A stretch of 64,000 nt of DNA, taken from positions 1-64,000 of the forward strand of contig JANMTS010000139.1 of assembly GCA_031390755.1 (NCBI GenBank). Direction: 5' to 3'. The position numbers and the translations under genes were made by a program. A model generated the notes under the pieces. It had not been told where the DNA came from, did no database searches, and was given only the letters and a program-made list of their open reading frames with translations. This document shows, piece after piece, positions 7,755-15,676 of the stretch. Within the stretch, counting starts at the first letter, position 1; every line of letters starts with the position of its first letter. The DNA is from DATMER01 sp031390755. Lineage in GTDB: Bacteria > Acidobacteriota > Thermoanaerobaculia > Multivoradales > UBA5704.

Positions 7755-7860
7755 GACGGAGCCAGAATAGCATCCGGCCCGGAGTGATCCCCGCTTGGCC
7801 CCGCTTGCCCCCCTCGGGGGAGTCGAGTAGGATCAGCCAGCCTTCCGGAGGTCCGACCCC

Positions 7861-9543
7861 ATGCTCGCCAGACCGGCTCGATCCGCCGTCCTTCCCGCCT
7901 TGGTCCTCGCCGTCCTGTCGTTCACCGCCCTGTCGTTGACGGGCTGCCGCGGGAACGAAGACAAGTCTGGCGAAGCGACTCCGACGCCCACTGCCACTGC
8001 GGAGAAGAAGCCGCAGCGCGGCGGCACCGCGGTCGTCTCCTGGATCGCCGCGCCCACCGGCGTCAACGAGCTCATCGTGCCGAACACGGCCATCACCACC
8101 GAGGTGGTCCGCCAGCTCTTCCTCCGTCTCGTCAGCGAGCAGCCCGACTTCGAAGAGCACCCGCCGACCATGGCGCCGCAGCTCGCCGAGTCCTTCGAAT
8201 TTTCGCCGGACCACAGGATCCTGACCTTCCACCTGCGCAAGGACGTGGTCTGGAGCGACGGCGTGCCCGTGACCGCGGACGACGTGCGGTTCACCTGGCA
8301 GGCCCACACCCACCCCGACGTGGCCTGGAACTCCGCCTACATGAAGGAGAAGATCAAGGACGTCGAGGTGGTCGACCCGCACACGGTGCGCTTCCACTTC
8401 TCCGAGGCCTATGCCAAGCAGATCCTCGACGTGGCCGAAGGGGGCATCCTGCCCAAGCACGCCTGGGGGAAGATCCCCTTTCCCGAGTGGCGTGAAAACG
8501 CCGACTGGTTCCTCGAGAATCTCGTGGTCGACGGCCCGTTCACGGTGGCCTCCTGGAAGCCCCAGGAAGAGGTCGTGCTGGTCCGCAACGAGCGCTACTA
8601 CCGCAAGGACCGCCCCTACCTGGACAAGGTGGTGATCCGCAGCGTTCCCGACGCCGCCAACCAGATCAACCAGCTGGTCAGCGGCGAGACGGACTTCCTG
8701 CCGCAGGCCCAGCCCGGCGACATGCAGCGCATCACGGCCGATCCGCGGCTGCGCCTGATCGACTACTGGTTCCGGACCTACGTGGGCGTGATCTGGAACC
8801 TCCGCGAGCCGATGTTCTCCGATCCGGAGGTGCGCCGCGCGCTCACCCTGGCGATCGACCGGCAGACGATCGTCGACACCGTGTTCCCCGCCGGCACCGG
8901 CCGCGTCGGCGTGTCGCCCATCGTCCAGGGCGTGTGGGCGTTCGACCGCACGCTCAAGCCGCTGCCCTACGATCCGGCCGAGGCCCGGCGCCTCCTCGAA
9001 TCCCGGGGCTGGAAGGACATGAACGGCGACGGCGTGCTCGACAAGGACGGCAAGCCGTTCAGCTTCGTCCTGCTCAGCAACGCCGGCAACCAGCAGCGGA
9101 TCGACGGCGCGGTCATGATCCAGGACCAGCTCAAGAAGGTCGGCATCCGCGTCGAGCCCCGCGTGGTGGAGTTCAACTCGATGATCTCGCAGGCCACCGA
9201 GGGGACGTTCGACGCCCTGGTCTTCGGATTCGCGATCGACACCAGCCTCGACATGACGGCCCAGTTCGGCAGCCACGCCACCCAGGAGGGCAACTTCGGG
9301 GCCTACAACAGCCCGGAGTTCGACCGGCTCATGCTCGAAGCCATGGCGAAGCCGGACATCCAGGACGCCAAGCCGATCCTCGACCGCATCCAGCAGCTCA
9401 TCCACCGCGACCAGCCGCTGACCTTCCTCTGGGAGTCGAAGCGGCTGAGCGGCGCGAACCGCCGGCTGCACGACGTGAAGCCGACCGTGCTGTTCTCTCT
9501 GTTCAACCTGGAGGACTGGTGGGTCGAGCAGCCGGCCCGCTGA
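7861..9543 (+). CDS. Peptide/nickel-type ABC transporter substrate-binding lipoprotein
   Basis: A 560-residue extracytoplasmic solute-binding protein of the SBP_bac_5 (DppA/OppA) family. The N-terminus is a lipoprotein signal with the lipobox LTGC (acylated Cys29), followed by a Thr/Ala/Pro linker. Family signatures include FHLRKDVVWSDGVPVTADDVRFTW, EVRRALTLAIDRQTIVDTVF and YDPAEARRLLESRGWKDMNGDGVLDKDGKPF. Permeases DppB-like and DppC-like follow directly, and the three genes form one operon. No ATPase gene is nearby, so the importer must borrow DppD/F-type subunits encoded elsewhere. Confidence 0.92.
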   Translation: MLARPARSAVLPALVLAVLSFTALSLTGCRGNEDKSGEATPTPTATAEKKPQRGGTAVVSWIAAPTGVNELIVPNTAITTEVVRQLFLRLVSEQPDFEEHPPTMAPQLAESFEFSPDHRILTFHLRKDVVWSDGVPVTADDVRFTWQAHTHPDVAWNSAYMKEKIKDVEVVDPHTVRFHFSEAYAKQILDVAEGGILPKHAWGKIPFPEWRENADWFLENLVVDGPFTVASWKPQEEVVLVRNERYYRKDRPYLDKVVIRSVPDAANQINQLVSGETDFLPQAQPGDMQRITADPRLRLIDYWFRTYVGVIWNLREPMFSDPEVRRALTLAIDRQTIVDTVFPAGTGRVGVSPIVQGVWAFDRTLKPLPYDPAEARRLLESRGWKDMNGDGVLDKDGKPFSFVLLSNAGNQQRIDGAVMIQDQLKKVGIRVEPRVVEFNSMISQATEGTFDALVFGFAIDTSLDMTAQFGSHATQEGNFGAYNSPEFDRLMLEAMAKPDIQDAKPILDRIQQLIHRDQPLTFLWESKRLSGANRRLHDVKPTVLFSLFNLEDWWVEQPAR

Positions 9544-9550
9544 CCGGCGC

Positions 9551-10531
9551 TTGATCCGATTCATCCTGCGGCGCCTCGGCGCTTCGCTGCTGCTCCTCTA
9601 CCTCGTTCTCAGCGCGGTCTTCTTCCTGGTCCATCTGGCTCCGGGAACGCCCGAGGGCCTGCTCGTGGGCGACCGGCGCCTCCCCCCCGAGCAGCAGGAG
9701 AGGCTGCGCCGGGTCTACGGGCTCGACCGGCCGCTCGCCGTACAGTACGCGCGCTGGATGACGGCCACGCTGCAGGGCGACTGGGGAACCTCCTTCTCGC
9801 TGCAGGTCCCGGTGACCCAGGCCATCGCCGGCGTGCTCCCGGCCACGCTGCTTCTCGCCGCCGCCGGCCTGCTGGCCGAGCAGGCGATGGGCCTGGCCCT
9901 GGGCATCGCGGCCGCCCGGCGGCCGGGCTCGAAGGTCGACCACGGGATCCGGGTCGTCTCGCTCCTTCTCTCGTCGCAGCCGATCTTCTGGCTGGGCCTG
10001 GTGGCGATGCTCCTGTTCACCGTGGTCTGGCCGGTGCTGCCGGCCGGCCACATGCGCTCGGTGGGGTGGGAGGACATGCCCCCCGGCGCCCAGGCCCTCG
10101 ACCTGCTGGCTCACCTGATCCTTCCCGGCCTGATCCTGGGGCTTTCGACCTGCGGTCCGCTGGCGCGCTACGTCCGCGGCAGCCTGCTCGACGTGCTCGG
10201 CCAGGAGCACATCCGCGCGTCGCGGGCCCGGGGTCTCTCCGAGCGCCGGGTGCTCTGGGTCCACGCCCTGCGCAGCTCGCTCGGGCCGATGCTTCAGATC
10301 CTCGCCTCCAGCGCGTCGATCCTGCTCGGCGGCGCCGTGGTGGCGGAGGTCGTGTTCAGTTGGCCGGGCCTGGGGAGGCTCACGTTCAATGCGATCCTCG
10401 GCCGTGACTACCCGCTGATCCTCGGCACCACCGCGTTCAGCGCGGTGATGATCCTGATCTGCACGCTGGCGGCGGACATCCTCCACGCGCTGGCCGATCC
10501 CCGGGTGCGGGAGCGGGCCCGCGGTGCGTAG
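9551..10531 (+). CDS. ABC transporter permease, DppB/OppB type
   Basis: A 326-residue integral membrane permease. The first helix begins right at the N-terminus (MIRFILRRLGASLLLLYLVL), and the typical LAPGTPEGLLVGDRRLPPEQQERLRRVYGLDRPL loop and further helices follow. The EAA-type cytoplasmic loop that contacts the ATPase is visible as RASRARGLSERRVLWVHALR. The start codon is TTG at 9551, 8 bp after the stop of the binding-protein gene. The last bases overlap the next permease gene by eight. Confidence 0.9.
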   Translation: MIRFILRRLGASLLLLYLVLSAVFFLVHLAPGTPEGLLVGDRRLPPEQQERLRRVYGLDRPLAVQYARWMTATLQGDWGTSFSLQVPVTQAIAGVLPATLLLAAAGLLAEQAMGLALGIAAARRPGSKVDHGIRVVSLLLSSQPIFWLGLVAMLLFTVVWPVLPAGHMRSVGWEDMPPGAQALDLLAHLILPGLILGLSTCGPLARYVRGSLLDVLGQEHIRASRARGLSERRVLWVHALRSSLGPMLQILASSASILLGGAVVAEVVFSWPGLGRLTFNAILGRDYPLILGTTAFSAVMILICTLAADILHALADPRVRERARGA

Positions 10532-11525
10532 CCTTCCGGTCGCTCTGCGCTGGGGGATCGTCCTCTCCGGCCTGCTGCTCCTGACGGCGCTGGCGGCACC
10601 GCTGCTGTCGCCTTACGATCCCGCGGAGCAGCTCGACCCCGTGGCCGCGAGGTTCCGCCCGCCGGGCACCACGCTCGCGGCCGTCCACCTCGCGGACGGC
10701 GGCTGGCGCCTGGCGGACCGGGTGGAGCGCACGCCGGACGGCCTGGCCGTCGAGCGCCTCGGGCGGACCGAGCACCTGGCCGCCGCCGAGGTCGTGAATC
10801 TCACCGCGGACGGCGTGGCCGACCGCCGGGTCTTCCTCTTCGGATCGGACAAGTTCGGCCGGGATCTGTTCTCCCGCATGGTTCTCGGCACGCGGGTGTC
10901 GCTCAGCGTGGGCCTGCTTTCGGTGCTGATCGCGCTGACGCTCGGCGTCACCGTGGGCTCCGCGGCGGCGCTCGGCGGTCCGGTGGTGGACGCCGTGCTG
11001 ATGCGGACGACCGACGCCGTCCTGGCCTTCCCCTGGGTCTTCCTCATGATCCTTCTCTCCTCGCTGTTCACGCCGTCGACCTCGACGCTGATCCTCCTCC
11101 TGGGAGCGGGAAGCTGGATGATCATCGGCCGCATCACCCGCGCCGAGCTGATGGGCCTGCGCAACCGCGAGTTCGTGATGGCGGCGCGGGCCATCGGCCA
11201 GACGCCGATGAAGATCCTCCTGCGCCACATGCTGCCCAACGCGCTGACGCCGATCACCTTGCGGGCCACGCAGCTCATCGGCACGCTCATCCTGCTCGAA
11301 GCCACCCTGTCCTTCCTCGGCCTGGGGATCCAGCCGCCGACGCCGAGCTGGGGGAACATGGTCGCCGAGGGCCGCGAGGCCCTGTACCAGGGCTGGTGGA
11401 TCGCGGTCTTCCCGGGCGCGGCGCTGGCCTTCACCGTGATCGCGTTCAACCTGCTGGCGGACGGTCTGAGGGATCTCCTGGACCCGAGGAGCTGGCGGGA
11501 AGCTGTTACACTCCCGCCCTCGTGA
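10524..11525 (+). CDS. ABC transporter permease, DppC/OppC type, with enlarged TM1-TM2 loop
   Basis: A 333-residue permease with the EAA loop NREFVMAARAIGQTPMKILLRHMLPNALTPI. It starts at GTG 10524, overlapping the dppB-like gene by eight bases. In DppC-type proteins the first helix is soon followed by a FGTDxxGRDxxSR motif. Here that motif (FGSDKFGRDLFSRM) comes only after an extra stretch of about 60 residues (roughly 35-98). That stretch looks like a small extracytoplasmic beta-rich domain. The insertion could shape contact with the binding protein (inference). Confidence 0.88.
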   Translation: MRSLPVALRWGIVLSGLLLLTALAAPLLSPYDPAEQLDPVAARFRPPGTTLAAVHLADGGWRLADRVERTPDGLAVERLGRTEHLAAAEVVNLTADGVADRRVFLFGSDKFGRDLFSRMVLGTRVSLSVGLLSVLIALTLGVTVGSAAALGGPVVDAVLMRTTDAVLAFPWVFLMILLSSLFTPSTSTLILLLGAGSWMIIGRITRAELMGLRNREFVMAARAIGQTPMKILLRHMLPNALTPITLRATQLIGTLILLEATLSFLGLGIQPPTPSWGNMVAEGREALYQGWWIAVFPGAALAFTVIAFNLLADGLRDLLDPRSWREAVTLPPS

Positions 11526-12739
11526 GCGAACCCGCCTCCGGTCCCACCCCACCCGCAGGCCGCCGCGCCTCCGGCACCGTCTTCCTGACGATCCTCCTGG
11601 ATCTCGTCGGCTTCGGGATGATCCTCCCGCTGCTGCCCTTCTATGCCTTGAAGCTGGAGGCCTCGCCGGCGCAGATCGGTCTACTGTTCTCGTCCTACAG
11701 CCTGACGCAGCTGCTGTTCTCGCCGCTCCTCGGCCGGCTCTCGGACCGGGTGGGCCGGCGGCCGGTGATGCTGGTCTCGATCTTCGGCAGCGCCGCCGCG
11801 CACCTGATGTTCGCGTTCGCGGGCTCGTTCCCGCTGCTCGTGCTGGCGCGTGCGCTGGCCGGCGTGGCCGCGGCGAACTACAGCATCGCCCAGGCCTACA
11901 TGGCGGACGTGACCACGAGCGAGAACCGCTCCAAGGCCATGGGCCTGGTGGGCGCGGCGTTCGGGATCGGCTTCGTGGTCGGGCCGGCGCTCGGCAGCGT
12001 CCTGGCGCTCACCCCGGCCGGGCCTCCGGCGGTACCGTACGTGGCCGCCGGTCTCTCGGCGCTGAACTTCGTGATGGCGCTGATCTGGCTGCCGGAGTCG
12101 CTGTCGAGCGAGGTCCGCGAGCGCTCGCAGGCCCGGCCGTGGATCGATCCGGGCGGTTTCTCCCGGATGTGGAACAACCCGCCGCTGCGCGGTCTCATGC
12201 TGCTGTTCTTCCTGGTGATGTTCTGCTTCTCGCTGTTCGAGGCGACGCTGGCGCTCTACTGCTACCAGGTCTTCGGCTTCGACGAACACCGGACGTCGCT
12301 GCTCTTCGTCTACGTCGGCGTGGTCCTGGCGGTGGTGCAGGGGGGCCTGCTCGGCCGCCTGCTCCGTGCCTTCGGAGAGCGGAAGCTCATCCTCGGCGGC
12401 ATCGGGCTGATGGCGGTCGGTCTCTCCATCCTGCCGGTCTATCCCAGCGTGGCGCTGCTGCTGCTGAGCCTGTTCGTTCTCGCGGTGGGCTCGGGCGTCC
12501 ACAATCCGTCGGCCCTCGGACTGCTCAGCCAGATCACCAAGGCCGAGTCGCAGGGCAGCACGATCGGCCTGTCGCGGTCGTTCGGCGCGCTCGCCCGCAC
12601 GCTCGGGCCCGTCACCGGAACCTGGATCTTCGGGATGGCCGGCGTGGCGTGGCCGTTCTGGACGGCCGGCGCGTTCATGCTGGTCGCCCTGGGCATCGCC
12701 TGGGACCTGCTGCGACGTGTGGGCCCCACGGCTTCCTGA
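11522..12739 (+). CDS. MFS efflux transporter (TetA/DHA1-like)
   Basis: A 405-residue major facilitator superfamily protein with about 12 membrane helices. Signature motif A is GRLSDRVGRRPVML after TM2, and the first helix carries FLTILLDLVGFGMILPLLPFYAL. I choose the GTG at 11522, which overlaps the preceding permease stop by four bases (GTGA), instead of the longer open frame to 11396. Such proteins export drugs or sugars by proton antiport. The substrate cannot be assigned. It sits in the same direction between the peptide importer and queA, apparently in one transcript. Confidence 0.85.
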   Translation: MSEPASGPTPPAGRRASGTVFLTILLDLVGFGMILPLLPFYALKLEASPAQIGLLFSSYSLTQLLFSPLLGRLSDRVGRRPVMLVSIFGSAAAHLMFAFAGSFPLLVLARALAGVAAANYSIAQAYMADVTTSENRSKAMGLVGAAFGIGFVVGPALGSVLALTPAGPPAVPYVAAGLSALNFVMALIWLPESLSSEVRERSQARPWIDPGGFSRMWNNPPLRGLMLLFFLVMFCFSLFEATLALYCYQVFGFDEHRTSLLFVYVGVVLAVVQGGLLGRLLRAFGERKLILGGIGLMAVGLSILPVYPSVALLLLSLFVLAVGSGVHNPSALGLLSQITKAESQGSTIGLSRSFGALARTLGPVTGTWIFGMAGVAWPFWTAGAFMLVALGIAWDLLRRVGPTAS

Positions 12740-12746
12740 TCCTGCC

Positions 12747-13790
12747 GTGCTGACCAGCGACTTCGACTACGACCTCCCCGAGGAGAGCATCGCGCAGGAG
12801 GCCGCGCCGCGCGGCGAGAGCCGGCTGCTGGTCCTCGACGCCGAGGGCCAAGCCAGACATCGGATCGCGCGAGAGATCCCGAGCCTCCTGCGGCCCGGCG
12901 ACCTGCTGGTCCTCAACGACACCCGGGTCATCCCCGCCCGCCTCTTCGGCCGGCGCGAGGGAGCCGAGGGAAAGATGGAGGCGCTGCTCGTCGAGAAGAT
13001 TGGTACGCCCGAAGATACCGATTGGGAGGCGCTCGTCCGCCCAGGCAAGCGCGCGAAGCCCGGCACGATCCTCCGCTTCGACAACATCACCGCCGAGGTG
13101 ACGGCCAAGAGAGAGGACGGCCGCACCGTCCTGCGCTTCTCCGAGCCGATCGAGCCGCACCTGGACCGCCTCGGTCACATCCCGCTGCCGCCCTACATCC
13201 GGCGCCCCGACCGGGACGAAGACCGCGAGCGTTACCAGACCGTCTACGCCCGCACCCCCGGCGCCGTCGCCGCGCCCACTGCGGGCCTCCACTTCACCGA
13301 GTCGATGCTCGCCGAAGCCGAAGCCGCGGGGATCAATCTCGCCAGGGTGACGCTCCATGTAGGGATCGGAACCTTCAAGCCGGTCGCCGTAGAAAAGCTG
13401 GAAGACCACCGCATGGACCGCGAGCGCTACGAGATCGGAGAAGAAGCCGCCGAGGCGATCCGCCGCACCCGGGAGTCCGGGGGCCGGATCGTGGCCGTGG
13501 GCACGACGGTGGTCCGGACTCTGGAGTCCGCGGCAAAGCTGGGTGATGGCGCAGGTAGGGGGGGGATCAAACCCGGCGCGGGCTCAACCGAGCTGTTCAT
13601 CACGCCGGGATATCAGTTCAAAGTGGTGGACGTGCTGCTGACCAACTTCCACCTCCCGCGCTCGACCCTGCTCATGCTCGTCTCGGCCTTCGCCGGTCGG
13701 GAGCGCGTGATGGCCGCCTATGAAGAGGCCGTGCGCGAGGGGTATCGGTTCTATTCGTACGGCGACGCGATGCTCACTTCGCGGGCTTGA
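12747..13790 (+). CDS. queA: S-adenosylmethionine:tRNA ribosyltransferase-isomerase
   Basis: A 347-residue QueA, which transfers the ribosyl moiety of SAM to 7-aminomethyl-7-deazaguanine in tRNA to give epoxyqueuosine. Family motifs are all present: DFDYDLPEESIAQEA at the start, LVLNDTRVIPARLFGRR, PTAGLHFT, LHVGIGTFKPV, RIVAVGTTVVRTLES and LLTNFHLPRSTLLMLVSAFAG. The start is a GTG at 12747, 7 bp after the MFS gene, with no clear ribosome binding site. Another queuosine gene, queD, lies 20 kb away at 33348. The last 17 bp overlap the convergent beta-propeller gene. Confidence 0.95.
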   Translation: MLTSDFDYDLPEESIAQEAAPRGESRLLVLDAEGQARHRIAREIPSLLRPGDLLVLNDTRVIPARLFGRREGAEGKMEALLVEKIGTPEDTDWEALVRPGKRAKPGTILRFDNITAEVTAKREDGRTVLRFSEPIEPHLDRLGHIPLPPYIRRPDRDEDRERYQTVYARTPGAVAAPTAGLHFTESMLAEAEAAGINLARVTLHVGIGTFKPVAVEKLEDHRMDRERYEIGEEAAEAIRRTRESGGRIVAVGTTVVRTLESAAKLGDGAGRGGIKPGAGSTELFITPGYQFKVVDVLLTNFHLPRSTLLMLVSAFAGRERVMAAYEEAVREGYRFYSYGDAMLTSRA

Positions 13791-14811
13791 CGTCCAGCGG
13801 CGACATCCCCATGCCGTCCGGTTCCTTGCCGGCGGTGAGCGAGCCGACCTTCTTGAAGGATTCGAGGTCGATGATCGAGATCTGGTCCGCGTTGGCGTGG
13901 GCCACGTACGCGCGCTTGCCGTCCGGCGCGATCTCGATGCCGATCGGGATCGAGCTGTCGCCGAAGTCGGCGAGCAGTCGGCCGCCGCGGTCGGCGACGG
14001 GCGGGGCGGGCAGGGCGATGCGGCGCTCCAGCGCCGGGCCGGCGGTCGCGAACACGGCCACGTCGCCGGACTTGGCGAGGCTGGTCAGCACGCGCTTGCC
14101 GTCCGGCGTGACCTCGGCGCGGATCGGGAAGGCCGGAGCCTCGAACGTCTTCGTCACCAGCAGCGTCGAGGTGTCGACGACCGACACCGTGTCCGCGGCG
14201 CGGTTGGTCACCCAGACCTGCCCACCGTCGGGAGTGACAGCGATCCCCTCGGCCCCGGCGCCGGTCTGGATGTCGCCGACCTTCTTCCCTTCCTTGAGAT
14301 TGAACGCAGTGATGTTCCCCGAGTTGATGTTCGCCACGAACGCGAGGCTCCCGTCCGGAGTCACGGCCACCATGTGGGAGACCTTCTGCCCCGTGGGCAG
14401 AGCCCGCACCACCTTGCCGGCCTCAATGTCGACCTCGAGCAGGTTCTCCCCCGCCTCGGACGTGACCAGCGCCTTGCCCTCGCCGATCCAGACCATCCCA
14501 TGCGGCTTCCCATGCTCGCCCAGCTCGATCGTCTTCAGCACCTTCGCCCGCTCGACGTCGATCAGCGTCAGCGAGGAGCCCGGCTTGCCCGGCACGCCGT
14601 AGTTGGAGACCAAAGCCCGCTTCCCATCCCGGGACACCGCGACCTCGTGCGGTCCCGTGCCCACCGGCAGCGTCGCGGCGATCTTGCCGGACGGGAGGCT
14701 CACCAGCGAGACCGTCGCCTCGGACTTGTTGGCGACGATCAGGGTGGAGGCTTGGAGGGAAGAGACAAGGGAGGCCGCAAGGGCGGCGGCCAGACAAATT
14801 GATCTACGCAT
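13774..14811 (-). CDS. Exported YVTN-type beta-propeller protein
   Basis: A 345-residue protein with a signal peptide (MRRSICLAAALAASLVSSLQ) followed by about seven 40-residue beta-propeller blades. The repeated pattern is VTPDG...AFVAN/VWVTN...I..FNL..GKKV, for example GPHEVAVSRDGKRALVSNYG and AEGIAVTPDGGQVWVTNRAA. Such YncE-like propellers act as periplasmic or surface binding or scaffold proteins; no catalytic residues are visible. The ATG at 14811 is chosen because it gives a proper signal peptide. The MntA-like gene ends 4 bp upstream on the same strand. Its 3' end overlaps queA by 17 bp. Confidence 0.82.
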   Translation of the reverse strand: MRRSICLAAALAASLVSSLQASTLIVANKSEATVSLVSLPSGKIAATLPVGTGPHEVAVSRDGKRALVSNYGVPGKPGSSLTLIDVERAKVLKTIELGEHGKPHGMVWIGEGKALVTSEAGENLLEVDIEAGKVVRALPTGQKVSHMVAVTPDGSLAFVANINSGNITAFNLKEGKKVGDIQTGAGAEGIAVTPDGGQVWVTNRAADTVSVVDTSTLLVTKTFEAPAFPIRAEVTPDGKRVLTSLAKSGDVAVFATAGPALERRIALPAPPVADRGGRLLADFGDSSIPIGIEIAPDGKRAYVAHANADQISIIDLESFKKVGSLTAGKEPDGMGMSPLDVKPAK

Positions 14812-14815
14812 GCGT

Positions 14816-15256
14816 TCACTCCTGACCATCGCGGGCTTCAAGCCGTTCCCCGAGGATCTTCCACTGTCGATCCAGATACCACTTGAAGTCGCGGTATTCC
14901 ATGTTCGCCCGGGTCCTGAACTCAATCTCCCGCTCGGGCGGATCCGCGTGAAGGCATTGACCCGTTACGGAGACCTCCCGGGCGAGAACCACCCCGGCCT
15001 CGTTCAGAAGGACGAGGTCCACCTCGCCCCCCGCGGCCTGCGCCACGTCCGCCTTGAGGTCCAGTAGCTCGTAGAGGCCCAACCGCTGGTCCGTGAGGAT
15101 CGCGAGATCGACGTCTCCAACCGTCTTCCGGCCGGGATCCGCCGCGGAGCCGAACAGGAAGACCAGCTTCACGCGGGGATCGGCCGCGAGAAAGCGGCCC
15201 GCTCGCTCGGCGCGAAGCCGGGCCTCCTCGAGCGGGAGCTGAGGGATCTTCGCCAT
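14816..15256 (-). CDS. MntA-like nucleotidyltransferase, orphan
   Basis: A 146-residue minimal nucleotidyltransferase of the MntA type. Seen are the helix-turn LFGSAADPGRKTVGDVDLAIL, with the GS and DxD metal-binding motif, and a third acidic position in GEVDLVLLN. MntA proteins usually AMPylate and silence a HEPN-domain HepT ribonuclease encoded next door (type VII toxin-antitoxin). Here there is no HepT on either side: upstream lies array 2 and downstream the beta-propeller gene. It is therefore an orphan or acts on a distant partner. The C-terminus carries an extra helical segment (YRDFKWYLDRQWKILGERLE) of possible adaptor use. Confidence 0.75.
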   Translation of the reverse strand: MAKIPQLPLEEARLRAERAGRFLAADPRVKLVFLFGSAADPGRKTVGDVDLAILTDQRLGLYELLDLKADVAQAAGGEVDLVLLNEAGVVLAREVSVTGQCLHADPPEREIEFRTRANMEYRDFKWYLDRQWKILGERLEARDGQE

Positions 15257-15296
15257 GGCCGATTACTCTAGCATCCCCTCGCCAGTCCTCCAGGCC

Positions 15297-15628
15297 TGCT
15301 TTCCGAGCCTTCGGGAGGGCTCTCCCTGTTGCAAACAGCCCTTGTTTGTTGCAACTCAAGCTTTCCCGTTGCAAAGGAAAGCTCTCCTTGTTGCAAGTCA
15401 AACTTTCCGGGCCGCCACGAACCTTGTGTTGCAACAGAGAAGTCCACTTCGCAACACGGAAAGGCCAACTTGCGACAAGGAGGCCTTTACCTGCAACAAA
15501 TAAGGTCTCCCGCTCATCGGGAAAGCTTATTTGTTGCACGTCAAACCCTCCCTGTTGCAACTTGGCCTTTCCCGAACCCGCGGAAAGCCTATTTGTTGCA
15601 ACTTGAGCTTGTTTGTCGCAGGTCGGGC
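15297..15628. repeat. Array 2: about 15 units of 20-21 bp with TTGCAA core
   Basis: The core GTTGCAA or a variant recurs at 15328, 15348, 15368, 15390, 15428, 15448, 15469, 15491, 15533, 15554, 15595 and 15615, with spacings of 20-22 bp or twice that. Where the core is missing (about 15410, 15512, 15574) the unit has a GC-rich centre but keeps the outer arms CTTTCC and GGAAAG. Each unit is an imperfect palindrome, for example CTTTCCCGTTGCAAAGGAAAG in sense. The array fills the gap between the MntA-like gene and the mutase gene, both of which read away from it. Function unknown. It is not CRISPR because there are no spacers. Confidence 0.8.
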
Positions 15629-15676
15629 TTCGTTGCCGGGCGGCGCCTGCTTCACTTGGACGTTAGAATCCTCGGC

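Noticed and set aside
15297..15628. CRISPR array
   Set aside because: There is no constant repeat alternating with unique spacers; units of 20-21 bp follow each other directly and all drift. No cas gene is in the window.
15329..15676. N-terminal extension of the methylmalonyl-CoA mutase through array 2
   Set aside because: The extension is translated repeat with no family similarity, and the ATG at 15677 matches the known start of the family.
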